Assembly (NCBI GenBank): GCA_026414545.1
Contig: JAOAIU010000026.1
Location: forward strand, 1-50,878
Length of the DNA: 50,878 nucleotides
Source of the DNA: Candidatus Saccharicenans sp.
GTDB lineage: Bacteria > Acidobacteriota > Aminicenantia > Aminicenantales > Saccharicenantaceae
Direction of reading: 5' to 3'
In this document: positions 25,788-34,739 of the stretch, piece after piece
How the letters are laid out: the number at the start of each line of letters is the position of its first letter
Position numbering within the stretch: position 1 is the first letter of the stretch
Notes under the pieces: model-generated
Told to the model about the DNA's origin: nothing
Seen by the model: the letters and a program-made list of their open reading frames with translations, nothing else
Databases searched by the model: none
Made by a program: the position numbers and the translations under genes

Positions 25788-26426
25788 ATGAGAGGAAAAG
25801 ACTGGACGCAAGTAAAAAAAACTACAGAAGGGCTGTTTATCGTTTTTGAGGGGATTGATGGCTCAGGCAAGTCAACCCAGGTGGAGCTCCTAGCCAGGAG
25901 GTTGCGCCGGCGGGGCCAGGAAGTGGTCACCCTGAGGGAACCAACCCAGGGAAAATGGGGAAAGAAGATAAGGGAGCTCTCCCGGACCAGCGGCTCGGTT
26001 ACTCCCGCAGAGGAACTTGAATTCTTTATCAGGGACCGGAAAGAAAACGTGGCCAGGAACATCAAGCCGGCCCTGGCTGCCGGTAAGACGGTTATTCTTG
26101 ACCGCTATTATTATTCCACCCTGGCCTACCAGGGAGCCCGGGGGTTTTCTCTGGAAGAAATCAGGCGGCGGCACCGGAGGTTTGCCCCGACCCCGGACCT
26201 GGTGTTCATCCTGGATGTTCCAGTCTCGACGGGATTGAACCGAATAAAGGACAGGTCGGTCATCTACGGGCATTTTGAAGAAAAAGAATACCTGAAGAAG
26301 GTCAGGAAAATATTTCTCTCGTTTCAGGACCCACAGTGCCTGGTGGTTGATGGCCGGCCGGCGCCAGCGGTGATTCACCGGAAAATATGGTCGCTTCTGG
26401 TAAAGAAATTCCCGGAACTAAAATAG
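25788..26426 (+). CDS. tmk: Thymidylate kinase family protein
   Basis: A 212-residue P-loop kinase. The Walker A motif EGIDGSGKST begins at residue 21. REPTQGKWGKKIR corresponds to the nucleotide-binding REP segment (REPGGT in classical Tmk). VILDRYYYSTLAYQG is the DR-Y-S-x-AYQG motif of the family, followed by a PDLVFILDVP strand. It phosphorylates dTMP to dTDP. The REPT-x-G form and the FIRDRKENV lid segment mark a non-classical branch, so a related nucleotide or polyphosphate kinase activity is possible. It diverges from htrA, and its ribosome site is weak. Confidence 0.82.
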   Translation: MRGKDWTQVKKTTEGLFIVFEGIDGSGKSTQVELLARRLRRRGQEVVTLREPTQGKWGKKIRELSRTSGSVTPAEELEFFIRDRKENVARNIKPALAAGKTVILDRYYYSTLAYQGARGFSLEEIRRRHRRFAPTPDLVFILDVPVSTGLNRIKDRSVIYGHFEEKEYLKKVRKIFLSFQDPQCLVVDGRPAPAVIHRKIWSLLVKKFPELK

Positions 26427-26583
26427 GACGGGTAAGGTACTCTATTTTTTGTATTTGCCAAGATAGTTGGAAGAGGGCCGGGGCCTTGCTCTCGTGTCCC
26501 GAACCGTAAAAGGCGATTGGCTGACCGCGGGTAAGAGGGAGTGATGGGTGAGAGGGGCGCAGCTATATAAACCTTGAGCTGCT

Positions 26584-26655
26584 CGGGTTTTCAAGAAAAC
26601 CCGGAGCTACCAGAGCCAGCAGGCATTGTTTTTTTACCCCCTAATCTGATATATT
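26584..26655 (+). promoter_or_regulatory. Hairpin and promoter before the PBP1A gene
   Basis: In the 270-base gap, a 9-bp palindrome (26584-26592 with 26595-26603, CGGGTTTTC and its complement) is followed by TTGTTT (26626-26631), 18 bases and TATATT (26650-26655), a fair sigma-70-type promoter 41 bases before the ATG. The hairpin has no immediate T-run, so it is a poor terminator for tmk. Another 6-bp GCAGCT/AGCTGC hairpin lies just before it. Confidence 0.4.
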
Positions 26656-26696
26656 GTCTTTCTTGCTGACCGCTTCGAGTTCCAGACTGGACTAAG

Positions 26697-29150
26697 ATGC
26701 CTGAAAATAAGAAAATCGTTTTCAAGATCAAGGTTCCAACCTTCAACCGGAAGAAAGTAATCAGGGGACTGCTGCTCTCGCTGCCTCTCCTGGCGGCTCT
26801 GGCCTTGGGTGGAATGTTCGGTGCCTATCTGGCCATAAAGGAGAATCTCCCGGATGTTGGAGAGCTGGAGCAGATCAGGCCAAAGATAATTTCAATCGTC
26901 TATGCCGATGATGGCCAGCCGGCCAAAGAATTTGCGGCTGAAAGAAGAATCCAGATTCCCTATGAGAAAATTCCCGAAACCCTGAAACAGGCCATCATCG
27001 CCACCGAGGACCCGAGATTTTTCGCCCACAAGGGTATAGATTACCGGGGCATTCTGAGGGCCGTTAAGGAGGATTTTTTCAGGATAATCCTGGGCAAGAG
27101 CCGGCTGCATGGCGGCAGTACCATCACTCAGCAGCTGGCCCGAAGCCTTTTTCTCTATCCCCAGCAGACCATCCGCCGCAAGCTCAAGGAAATGTTCGTG
27201 GCCATGGAAATCGAGCGGCGTTATACCAAGGAAAAAATCCTGGAGCTCTACTGCAACCAGTTTTACCTGGGCCATGGAGCTTGGGGGGTGGAGTCAGCCT
27301 CCCAGCTCTATTTCGGCAAGAGTGTTACAGAATTAACCTTGCCGGAAGCAGCCCTGATTGCCGGTATTTTCCGCGGCCCGGCCATCTATTCTCCTTATAA
27401 CAACCCCAAAGTAACTCTCAATCGCCGAAACCATGTCCTGAATCGCCTGGCTGAGGAAGGCTTCATCAGCCGGGAGCAAGCAGAGGAATTAAAGAAGCGG
27501 CCGCTGGAAGTCCTGCCCCTCCGGAGGCAGTCGGTGGAAGCCGGTTCTTACTTTTACGAAGAAGTCAGAAAGTATGTCGAGCGTAAATACGGCGATGATG
27601 TGCTGTATCGCGGCGGCCTTAAAATTTACACCACCCTGAACCTGAACTACCAGAAATACGCCGAGGAGGCGCTCGACCGCGGCCTCAGAGCCCAGGACAA
27701 GAAAAATGGCTGGCGAAAGGACAAGCGCAACCTCCTGGCCGAGGGTAAGAGCGACCTGGAAAAAATCTGGCTGGACGATTGGGATAACCTGCCCCCGGTT
27801 CCTGGAAAAACGGAGCAGGCCATAGTCCTGGAGGCAGGGAAGACCGAAGCCAAGGTCAGGCTCAAGAATTATGCTGGCTTGATGACCAGCAAGGGCATCG
27901 AGTGGACCGGGGCGCGTTATCTGAACGAATTGATTAAACCCGGAGATGTCATTCTGGTTGAAGTGCAATCAGTGGATGAGGCTTCCAGAACAGCCCGGGT
28001 TAACCTGGACCAGGAGCCGGCCGTGGAAGGGGCCTTCATTGCCTTGGACGTGGCCACCGGCCAGGTCAAGGCCATGGTCGGGGGCTATTCCTTCAAGCGC
28101 AGCCAGTTCAACCGGGCCACTCAGGCCCTGCGCCAGACTGGTTCGGCCATCAAACCGATTTTCTACACTGCTGCCCTGGAAAAAGGTTTCACCCCGGCCA
28201 GCGTCATCGTCGATGAGCCAACCAATTTCGTGGACAAGTGGACCGGAAACCCCTGGTCGCCGAAGAATTACGATGGAGAATATCACGGAGCCGTAACTCT
28301 GAGGACCGGCCTGGAGGAGTCCCGGAACGTAATCACCGCCAAGCTCCTGGACTATATCTCCCCCCAGGTAGGAGTGGAATATTGCCGTAAGTTTGGCATA
28401 ACTTCCACCATCTATCCCTACCTGTCGCTGGCCCTGGGTGCTTTTGAGGTTACCTTGCAGGAGCTGGTGTCAGCCTTTAGTGTTTTCCCCAACAAGGGGC
28501 AGAGGGCCAGGCCCTATTTTATCGTCAAGATTGAGGACAAGGACGGCAACGTCCTGGAGGAAAACCTGCCCCAGACCGAAGAGGTCATTTCACCCCAGAT
28601 TGCCTACATGATGACCTATCTGCTTCAGGGTGTGGTTCAGAGGGGTACGGCGGTTTCAGCTGCGTCCTTGAATTGGCCGCTGGGGGGCAAGACCGGCACC
28701 ACCAACCAATTTACCGACGCCTGGTTCATCGGTTTTTCACCCTCGCTCTGTGCCGGGGCCTGGGTAGGCTATGACACCAAGATCACCCTGGGCAACCGGC
28801 AGTCCGGGGCTGTGGTGGCCCTGCCCATCTGGCGGGATTTTTTTGCCCGGGTGATTGAGGATAAGAAGAAAGAATTCCTGGCCGCTCAGCCGGCAACCTC
28901 TTCCGCAGATGAGGCGCAAACCGTGACCAACCCTGAAGCCATCCTGATTGAAGATTTTGAAGTTCCCCCCAACCTGGTCTTCGTAACCATCGACCGCAAG
29001 ACGGGGTTGCTGGCCTCACCCGTCTGCCGGTATCCCTTTCAGGAAGTATTCCTGCCTGGCACCGAGCCCAGCCGCTACTGCTCGCTGCAGGATCACCTGC
29101 GGGTCCTTGATTATTATTCAGAAAGAGAAGCCAGGGAAGAGAGGCACTGA
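26697..29150 (+). CDS. mrcA: Penicillin-binding protein 1A (bifunctional transglycosylase/transpeptidase)
   Basis: An 817-residue class A PBP. One N-terminal membrane span (about 22-45) is followed by a GT51 domain with catalytic Glu104 in ATEDPRFF and GGSTITQQLAR (139-149). An OB-like insert follows, then the transpeptidase with SxxK (Ser483-Lys486, TGSAIKP), SRN (542-544) and KTGT (665-668). It polymerises lipid II into glycan strands and crosslinks them in the periplasm. Length and order match PBP1A. The tail after about 720 is a short extension with two cysteines (PVCRYPF and RYCS). No strong Shine-Dalgarno is visible. Confidence 0.95.
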   Translation: MPENKKIVFKIKVPTFNRKKVIRGLLLSLPLLAALALGGMFGAYLAIKENLPDVGELEQIRPKIISIVYADDGQPAKEFAAERRIQIPYEKIPETLKQAIIATEDPRFFAHKGIDYRGILRAVKEDFFRIILGKSRLHGGSTITQQLARSLFLYPQQTIRRKLKEMFVAMEIERRYTKEKILELYCNQFYLGHGAWGVESASQLYFGKSVTELTLPEAALIAGIFRGPAIYSPYNNPKVTLNRRNHVLNRLAEEGFISREQAEELKKRPLEVLPLRRQSVEAGSYFYEEVRKYVERKYGDDVLYRGGLKIYTTLNLNYQKYAEEALDRGLRAQDKKNGWRKDKRNLLAEGKSDLEKIWLDDWDNLPPVPGKTEQAIVLEAGKTEAKVRLKNYAGLMTSKGIEWTGARYLNELIKPGDVILVEVQSVDEASRTARVNLDQEPAVEGAFIALDVATGQVKAMVGGYSFKRSQFNRATQALRQTGSAIKPIFYTAALEKGFTPASVIVDEPTNFVDKWTGNPWSPKNYDGEYHGAVTLRTGLEESRNVITAKLLDYISPQVGVEYCRKFGITSTIYPYLSLALGAFEVTLQELVSAFSVFPNKGQRARPYFIVKIEDKDGNVLEENLPQTEEVISPQIAYMMTYLLQGVVQRGTAVSAASLNWPLGGKTGTTNQFTDAWFIGFSPSLCAGAWVGYDTKITLGNRQSGAVVALPIWRDFFARVIEDKKKEFLAAQPATSSADEAQTVTNPEAILIEDFEVPPNLVFVTIDRKTGLLASPVCRYPFQEVFLPGTEPSRYCSLQDHLRVLDYYSEREAREERH

Positions 29151-29171
29151 TTGGCCCGCCGGCTGCCTGTC

Positions 29172-29191
29172 ATATGAAGAATCATTCATAT
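29172..29191. promoter_or_regulatory. Palindrome matching the fucI operator-like site
   Basis: ATATGAA-N6-TTCATAT, a perfect 7-bp inverted repeat with the same six-base spacing as 12208-12231 and a spacer that differs at two of six positions. Here it lies 22 bases after the PBP1A stop with no downstream gene on the plus strand, so its role as an operator is unclear. Confidence 0.35.
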
Positions 29192-29208
29192 AAGTCAGGG
29201 GAAAATAA

Positions 29209-29265
29209 GCCTTTACCGGTCATCCCGGCTCGAGCTTGAAGTCAAGTTTAAAGATTGGTAAAGGC
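29209..29265. repeat. Nested inverted repeat after PBP1A
   Basis: GCCTTTACC (29209-29217) pairs with GGTAAAGGC (29257-29265). The 39-base interior contains a smaller palindrome, CTTG-AAGT-CAAG (29235-29246). It could be a terminator without T-run or part of a small RNA. Nothing further supports either reading. Confidence 0.35.
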
Positions 29266-29591
29266 CGGCCTCCGACCATTCCTTAGGACCAGGTCAAAGT
29301 GTCTGGTCTATATTATTGAGGAGTGGCTTCTGAGCTGTAATAACTTATATCTTGTGCCCGGGTTTATGCCTTCCGGGGCCGGAACATAACTGATTTTTGT
29401 CTGGATTTCTCCGGGAGGCAATGAACTCTTTTCAGGTTTACTTTTATCGATGACCAAGCCTGGCATTTATTGTTACAGAGTGCCTGGCTATTCGGTGAAA
29501 ACGAGGTGCTTGAATAGAGACAGAAATCAAGAACATTAAAATTATCTTCTGTCAGGGCAAACTACGATGGATTTTAAGAAGCCTATCTCTT

Positions 29592-31580
29592 TTACTTTTT
29601 CCGGCTGGCCGAACCTGACCTGGATGGAGACGAACCGCGCGATGAGCCGATCGAACGTGAGCCGGAGCTGAAAGAGCCTATCCTGGAAGAACCGGAGCTG
29701 GGACGCGAGCTACCAGAGCCCAGGCGGGATGAACCAGAGCCAGAACGATACGGACTCGAACTTATCCGGGGCGAGCTGAGGCGGGAAGGGGCATAGTGTT
29801 CGGAGCGAGGAGCAGAGGGCCTGGACAGCGAGCTATCATAATTCCTGCTCGGGGCGGTTGAAGAACGACCGTAGCTTCGGCTCGGTGACGGATAATCATA
29901 ACTATAACTGCTCGAAGGCCGGCTGACGCTTCTCTGGCGGCTGATGCTGGAGGATGAAGGATAGGTCTTTATGGCGCGCCCGGCATCCGGTCCGACGTAA
30001 GAGCGGGAGGCAACGGCCGAGGGGGCATCCTCCTTTTTCTGGATTTTCTTAGGTGTTACCTTGCCCGAAGCCGGAGTGCTTTTTGATGGCCGGCCTGAAT
30101 TGGAACTTTTCTCTCCGCTCTGGCTTTTAGGTTGTATGGTCTTCCCTTTATCGCCTGAACTCTGAGCCGGTCTTTCTCCAGCCTGGCCAGATGGGCGGAG
30201 ACGTTCCGGGCTGGCGGTGTCCCAGTTCCCGGAAATTCTTCCCGGTGTTCTGGTAAGACCCGGTTTCAGGCCGGCGCCCTGGCTATCCTGCCTGACCAGG
30301 ACCCGCTTTCCGTCGAGTTTCTCTACCGTCAATCTGGAGCCTTCCGGGCGGAAGGGGAGTTGCCTGTTGGTCATCATAATTTTCTTGTCCAGGTTGGCAG
30401 CCCTCAAGTTTTCCGGCCTAAGGGCGGCCCTGGAAATATCGCGGGCCCGGAGCTGATCCTTTCTGACGGCCACCAGGGCCCGGGAGTGAATCGGATAAGC
30501 CCCATCGTATCTATCATAGAAGACATTGTTGATTACTACCACCGGGTAACCGTACCAGCCGAGGGGTGCCCAGCAGAAATAATCCATATCCCACCACCAG
30601 CTAACCCAGGCCGGTCCCCAGGCATAATGAGGAATCCAGTACCAGCCGATGCCCACCGCCCAATGCCACCGTCCGTAGTGGAAAGCCACCCAGCCCCAGG
30701 GTTCGTAGGGAACCCAGGTCCAGCCGGTCAAGGGCACCCAGACCCACCGCCCGTAGTAATAGGGGCGCCAGTCGTCGTCCACACCCCGCGGCACCCAGAC
30801 GTAGCCATAGGGAGCAATGTAGACCCAGTCGCCATATTCATTAAGCTCGCCTTCGTAGTCTGCCAGCTCTTCGGGCAGGTAACGCCTGGCATAGAGGCGG
30901 CTGGTCTGCTGGTCGCGAGCCTGATTCCAGCGGTCAAAACCGTCGTCGGCCACCGGGCGAAACCCCACGGGCCTGGAAGAAAAACGACCGTCGGCTATTT
31001 CCAGGCGCTGCTCGCCCTTGACCAGGTAGGAGTTCTGCTCGCCAGCGGCTTCTACCAGTCCCTTAAAAACCAGGATTTCTGTGCCCCGGCCCTCTTCCAC
31101 GTCGATTCTGAAGATGCCCTTTTCCAGAACGTAAAAGGAAGAATCGGGAGTATGGATTTCAATCCCCTTTTCCCGGTTGAGGTTGTTGATGGTGAAGTAA
31201 GCGTGGCCAGACCAGAGGCGGAACCTGATCAGGTCGTTATCTTTGCTGGGCAGGTTCATCACATCCAGCTTGGTGTCATTATCGAGCCTCAAATAATTGC
31301 GGCGGCCGAACTGGATTTCCATCCGGCCCTCGCCCGTGCCCAGGCGGTCGCCCTCGGCCACCGGGTCGTTGACCACAGCTTCTTCATAGCCGATGTCGGC
31401 TGCTCTCTGGATATAAGCTTTACCTTCAAGGAAGCTGACCCGGCCAACCGATTCGTTGGTGTATTTAGTTTCTTCCTGAGGTTGTTCCACCTGAGGCTGT
31501 TCTTCCTGGCCCCTCAGTGGGGCGTAAGAAGCCACCAGAAGGATTAATCCCGCAATCAGGAAAAATCTCTTGTTTCTCAT
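29592..31580 (-). CDS. FecR-domain, tryptophan-rich DUF6600-type surface protein with Ser/Arg-rich tail
   Basis: A 662-residue exported protein. ATG 31580 is chosen because AGGAG lies seven bases upstream and a signal peptide (about 5-24) follows; an upstream in-frame start would add 26 residues before the signal. A FecR-like beta domain covers about 40-200. A repeated Trp/Tyr-rich region at about 250-370 has motifs such as YGYVWVPRG, GRWVWVP, GWTWVPYEPWGW and GRWHWAVG. The last 200 residues are Ser/Arg/Pro/Gly-rich and basic. The layout is seen in Acidobacteria-type genomes and has no known function. A cell-surface or wall-contact role is inferred from the signal peptide and composition. Confidence 0.75.
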   Translation of the reverse strand: MRNKRFFLIAGLILLVASYAPLRGQEEQPQVEQPQEETKYTNESVGRVSFLEGKAYIQRAADIGYEEAVVNDPVAEGDRLGTGEGRMEIQFGRRNYLRLDNDTKLDVMNLPSKDNDLIRFRLWSGHAYFTINNLNREKGIEIHTPDSSFYVLEKGIFRIDVEEGRGTEILVFKGLVEAAGEQNSYLVKGEQRLEIADGRFSSRPVGFRPVADDGFDRWNQARDQQTSRLYARRYLPEELADYEGELNEYGDWVYIAPYGYVWVPRGVDDDWRPYYYGRWVWVPLTGWTWVPYEPWGWVAFHYGRWHWAVGIGWYWIPHYAWGPAWVSWWWDMDYFCWAPLGWYGYPVVVINNVFYDRYDGAYPIHSRALVAVRKDQLRARDISRAALRPENLRAANLDKKIMMTNRQLPFRPEGSRLTVEKLDGKRVLVRQDSQGAGLKPGLTRTPGRISGNWDTASPERLRPSGQAGERPAQSSGDKGKTIQPKSQSGEKSSNSGRPSKSTPASGKVTPKKIQKKEDAPSAVASRSYVGPDAGRAIKTYPSSSSISRQRSVSRPSSSYSYDYPSPSRSYGRSSTAPSRNYDSSLSRPSAPRSEHYAPSRLSSPRISSSPYRSGSGSSRLGSGSSRPSSGSSRIGSFSSGSRSIGSSRGSSPSRSGSASRKK

Positions 31581-31969
31581 CTTAAACTCCTTTACACCTA
31601 TCTTGGCTGCAGGATTTGTGCCAATTTTGGGGCCAAAATAACAGGGGAAAATGGGCATTTCCGCCGGGAAGGGTGTCTATTCTGGATGACGCCTGTCATC
31701 TAAACTGATTTCTGGCCTGAAAACAGACAGGGTTCCTGCCCTTCTCCGATTAAAGGTCGCGGAAAGCTCAAGGCCTAGCCTTACCTGTGACCTGTCTTCC
31801 TATTACCCTGACCCCTGCCTGAATGTCAAACCCTCGGAAAGTCCGGGCTTTTTTTGATTCTGGTCAAGAATTTCAATCCGGTTCAGCTCAGAATTGCCAT
31901 TCCAGCAAAATGTTGGCCTGATTGCGGCGCTGGGGCCTTCCGGCCATGCTTTTTTACAGTCCAGGCTGC
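31581..31969. other. Intergenic gap upstream of the DUF6600 gene
   Basis: About 390 bases between the deacetylase-family stop and the DUF6600 start, both leftward. A short GC hairpin followed by seven T lies near 31831-31857 on the plus strand, where no gene reads rightward. No coding frame with motifs, tRNA or clear promoter was recognised. Confidence 0.3.
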
Positions 31970-33013
31970 TTAAACGTCCGGAATTTCCTTCCAGAATTTT
32001 CTAAAAATTTTAAGATAGGGCCTGATTTCATCGGCCAGGGCCGGGGGACAGCTGAGGTCGGGTAGCTGACGGAATTTAGCCCCGCTGAGCCTCAGGCAGA
32101 CCTCTTCCACCCCGTCCTTTAGTTCCTTAAGATTATACCCGCCTTCCAGGAAAACGACCTGCCTATTTGAAGCCCAGCGCCCGGCTATCTCGGTCAGCAC
32201 CTGGCTGATGTCGCCGCAGCCCTGGGCTGTAAGCTCCATTCGTCCCAGGGGGTCCCATCTCATGATGTCAAACCCGGCCGATACCAGGACAAACTCGGGC
32301 TGATAGCTCTCGGCCAGCGGCCGAATGATTTTCTGAAAGATATAAAGATAATCTTCATCCGTCTTGCCTGCCCGGAGCGGCAAATTCAGGTTATAACCCA
32401 GACCTTCCTTTTCCCCGACCTCGGCTGCCGAACCGGTGCCCGGGAAGAGCGGGCTCTGGTGGAGCGAGATATAAAGAACCTCCGGCGTCGCGTAGAAAGT
32501 TTTCTGAGTGCCGTTGCCGTGGTGGAGGTCCCAGTCGACCACCAGGATTTTTCTGATTCCTTTCCGGCGCCTGAGGTACTCGGCGGCGATGGCGATGTTG
32601 TTGAAAAAGCAGAAACCCATCGGGCGGTGAGCCTCGGCATGATGCCCGGGAGGCCGGACCAAGGCGAAGGCATTATCCAGCTTTTTTCCCAGGATAAGGT
32701 CGGTGGCAATCAGCCCGGCCCCCGCGGCCAGGCAGGCCGTTTCAAAGGTGTGGGGGCCGGCGATGGTGTCTGGGTCAAACTGCGAGTAAGAATCCTGCCC
32801 AGAAGTTTCAGCAAGAAAATCCACGTATTCCTTGAGGTGGACCATCTCAATTTCTTGGCGGGTAGCCGGCCTGGGCTCGATGATGGTGAACCCCGACTTA
32901 AGCCGTGTTTCCAGAAGCTCATGGATAGCGATAATCCGCAGCGGGCTTTCAATATGCTCTTCGCCCATCTGGTGCAGGGCAAAGCGTCTGTCAAAAACTA
33001 GTCCGGTTTTCAT
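31970..33013 (-). CDS. Histone deacetylase-family zinc hydrolase
   Basis: A 347-residue arginase/deacetylase-fold enzyme. RPPGHHA holds the catalytic His pair, DWDLHHGNGT supplies zinc ligands Asp and His, and SAGFDIMRWDP the remaining Asp ligand. FLEGGYNL near the C-terminus is the family's Gly-Gly-Tyr motif. Bacterial members deacetylate acetyl-lysine, acetylpolyamines or acetoin-pathway substrates. It lies 10 bases downstream of the sodium:solute symporter gene, so the two are probably co-transcribed and the symporter's cargo may feed this enzyme (inference). AcuC-like and acetylpolyamine deacetylase-like are the main options. Confidence 0.88.
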   Translation of the reverse strand: MKTGLVFDRRFALHQMGEEHIESPLRIIAIHELLETRLKSGFTIIEPRPATRQEIEMVHLKEYVDFLAETSGQDSYSQFDPDTIAGPHTFETACLAAGAGLIATDLILGKKLDNAFALVRPPGHHAEAHRPMGFCFFNNIAIAAEYLRRRKGIRKILVVDWDLHHGNGTQKTFYATPEVLYISLHQSPLFPGTGSAAEVGEKEGLGYNLNLPLRAGKTDEDYLYIFQKIIRPLAESYQPEFVLVSAGFDIMRWDPLGRMELTAQGCGDISQVLTEIAGRWASNRQVVFLEGGYNLKELKDGVEEVCLRLSGAKFRQLPDLSCPPALADEIRPYLKIFRKFWKEIPDV

Positions 33014-33023
33014 CCGCTCCGGT

Positions 33024-34493
33024 TTATTTTTTCGGGAAGAAAGTGGCCAGTTCCTCCTCCTTTGGCTTTTTGGTCAGCAGGCTGACTACCACCAGACTCA
33101 GCAAAGAAACGGCCAGGGCCGGGAAAATCAGGGGAATACCCCAGGGGTCGCCCTCCGGGACCTGTTCCGGCGGCAGAACCTCGGCCAGGACCTTCATCCC
33201 GACGCTGACCACCGTGCCGGAAATGATGGAAGCCAGACCGCCGGCCTTAGTGGCTCTCTTCCAGGCCAGGGCGGCTATCAGAGCCGGGGTAATGGCCACG
33301 CCGTAGATGGTATAGGCAAAGTAACTCATTTCCAGCACTGATTTCAGGCGCAGGGCAAAAAAGAAGGCGATGACCCCGATGATGACGATGAACAGCTTCT
33401 GCAGGGCCACCAGCTTGCGGTCGTCGGCCGAGCGATTGATGAACCTCTGGTAGATGTCGCGGATGAGGTTGCTGGAAGGGGAAAGGAGATAATTCATACC
33501 GGTGGAGATGACCACAGCACAGGCCGCACCCAGCAGCAGCACACCGATGGGTGGCGGAACCAGGTTACGGGCCGCCAGCAGCACCACTTTGCCGCCTTCT
33601 TTGGGAATGCTGAGGTTAATCTGGTCCTTGAACATGCTGTAGGAAAAAACGGCGATGATGACCACCACCGTTTCCACGAAAACCGTGCCGATAGTCCAGA
33701 AGACCACCGCCTTCTTGGCGTCCTTGGGGCTGCGGGCGCTGTAGAACTTCTGGTACATGCTCTGCACACCCAACAGCAAGAACATGGTTGACAAAAAGTA
33801 ACCCAGGGCCTTGAGGGTGGGGTTAGCTCCAAATTGTTCGTTGACCACGGCAAAATAACCCGGGGACAGATTAGCCTGGGCCCCGCTCAGGCCGCCGGCC
33901 GCAGCATAGACAAAGGGTACCGACAGCAGGCAGGCCAGGACGATGATTATGCCGTTGGGCAGGTCCGTGTAAGCCACGGCCACCATCCCGCCGAGGGCCG
34001 TGAACAGGATGACGAAAGTGGCCGCCAGGTAAATTCCCATCTTATCAGAGATGGCCCCATCGGTAGCCACATTCAGGATGAAGCCTCCGGCCACGAACTG
34101 GTAGGAAACGATGGCCGTAAAGGAAATTACCAGGGCAATGGCTCCAAAAAGCCGGGCCAGGGGACCGTACCTGACTTCGAGAATATCGCCAATGGTGTAC
34201 TGGCCGAAGGTCTGGATTTTAGCGGCCAGGAAGTAAATGATGATAATGCCCACCCAGGCTCCGGCGGCCAGCCACAGGGCCGAAAACCCGGCCTTGGAGG
34301 CGAATTCCGCGCCGGAAATGAAGGTACCCGAGCCAATCCAGGTGCAGATCAGGGTGAAGACCATGACTGACCACTTTAGCTTGCGGCCTGCTACCATGAA
34401 ATCCTCCTGGCTCTTTACTTTTTTGGCCCGGAGGAAGTTGATGACCGTCAGAACCAGCAGATAACCCAGGATGATGTAAAGGTAAAAGGTCAT
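33024..34493 (-). CDS. Sodium:solute symporter (SSS family)
   Basis: A 489-residue protein with about 13 hydrophobic segments. The N-terminal region contains the family's WIGSGTFISGAEFA stretch in the first part of the fold, followed by a GFSALWLAAG helix and a TALGGMVAVAYTD motif, which are typical of SSS transporters (sodium/proline, pantothenate, glucose). It imports a solute with sodium across the inner membrane. AAAGGAGG lies before the ATG. The deacetylase-family gene follows after 10 bases. The substrate is not apparent. Confidence 0.9.
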   Translation of the reverse strand: MTFYLYIILGYLLVLTVINFLRAKKVKSQEDFMVAGRKLKWSVMVFTLICTWIGSGTFISGAEFASKAGFSALWLAAGAWVGIIIIYFLAAKIQTFGQYTIGDILEVRYGPLARLFGAIALVISFTAIVSYQFVAGGFILNVATDGAISDKMGIYLAATFVILFTALGGMVAVAYTDLPNGIIIVLACLLSVPFVYAAAGGLSGAQANLSPGYFAVVNEQFGANPTLKALGYFLSTMFLLLGVQSMYQKFYSARSPKDAKKAVVFWTIGTVFVETVVVIIAVFSYSMFKDQINLSIPKEGGKVVLLAARNLVPPPIGVLLLGAACAVVISTGMNYLLSPSSNLIRDIYQRFINRSADDRKLVALQKLFIVIIGVIAFFFALRLKSVLEMSYFAYTIYGVAITPALIAALAWKRATKAGGLASIISGTVVSVGMKVLAEVLPPEQVPEGDPWGIPLIFPALAVSLLSLVVVSLLTKKPKEEELATFFPKK

Positions 34494-34598
34494 GAAGCCT
34501 CCTTTTGAGTTTTAGAGTTCTGAAAAAGAGAAGAGAAATTCAGGTGCGGGAAATGGATTGAAATCCCGAAACCTGTTAACGAAAACATCGTAGGTGAT

Positions 34599-34626
34599 AT
34601 TATCTTAAAGCCAGGGTTTCAGTCAA
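34599..34626 (-). promoter_or_regulatory. Promoter of the symporter-deacetylase pair
   Basis: On the minus strand TTGACT (34626-34621), 16 bases, then GATAAT (34604-34599), about 105 bases before the symporter ATG. The leader contains a small CGGGA/TCCCG hairpin. Confidence 0.45.
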
Positions 34627-34739
34627 AACATTTATTCTTTCACTTTTAGCAGTGGTATCAGGATTATCGCCGGGGCAGGAAGCCGTTGATGGCTAACCCT
34701 GTCAGGCTTTAAGGTCGAATAGAATATACAACAAGGTCT

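Larger units (their letters stand above)
29151..29591. other. Convergent intergenic gap with palindromes, no gene seen
   Basis: About 440 bases between the ends of the PBP1A gene and the leftward DUF6600 gene. The first 115 bases hold two inverted repeats described separately. From about 29270 on I see no hairpin with a T-run, no tRNA and no coding frame with a recognisable motif. Confidence 0.4.

Noticed and set aside
30360-31547. A 395-codon plus-strand open frame opposite the DUF6600 gene
   Set aside because: The minus-strand protein has a signal peptide, FecR domain and Trp repeats; the opposite frame has no recognisable feature.
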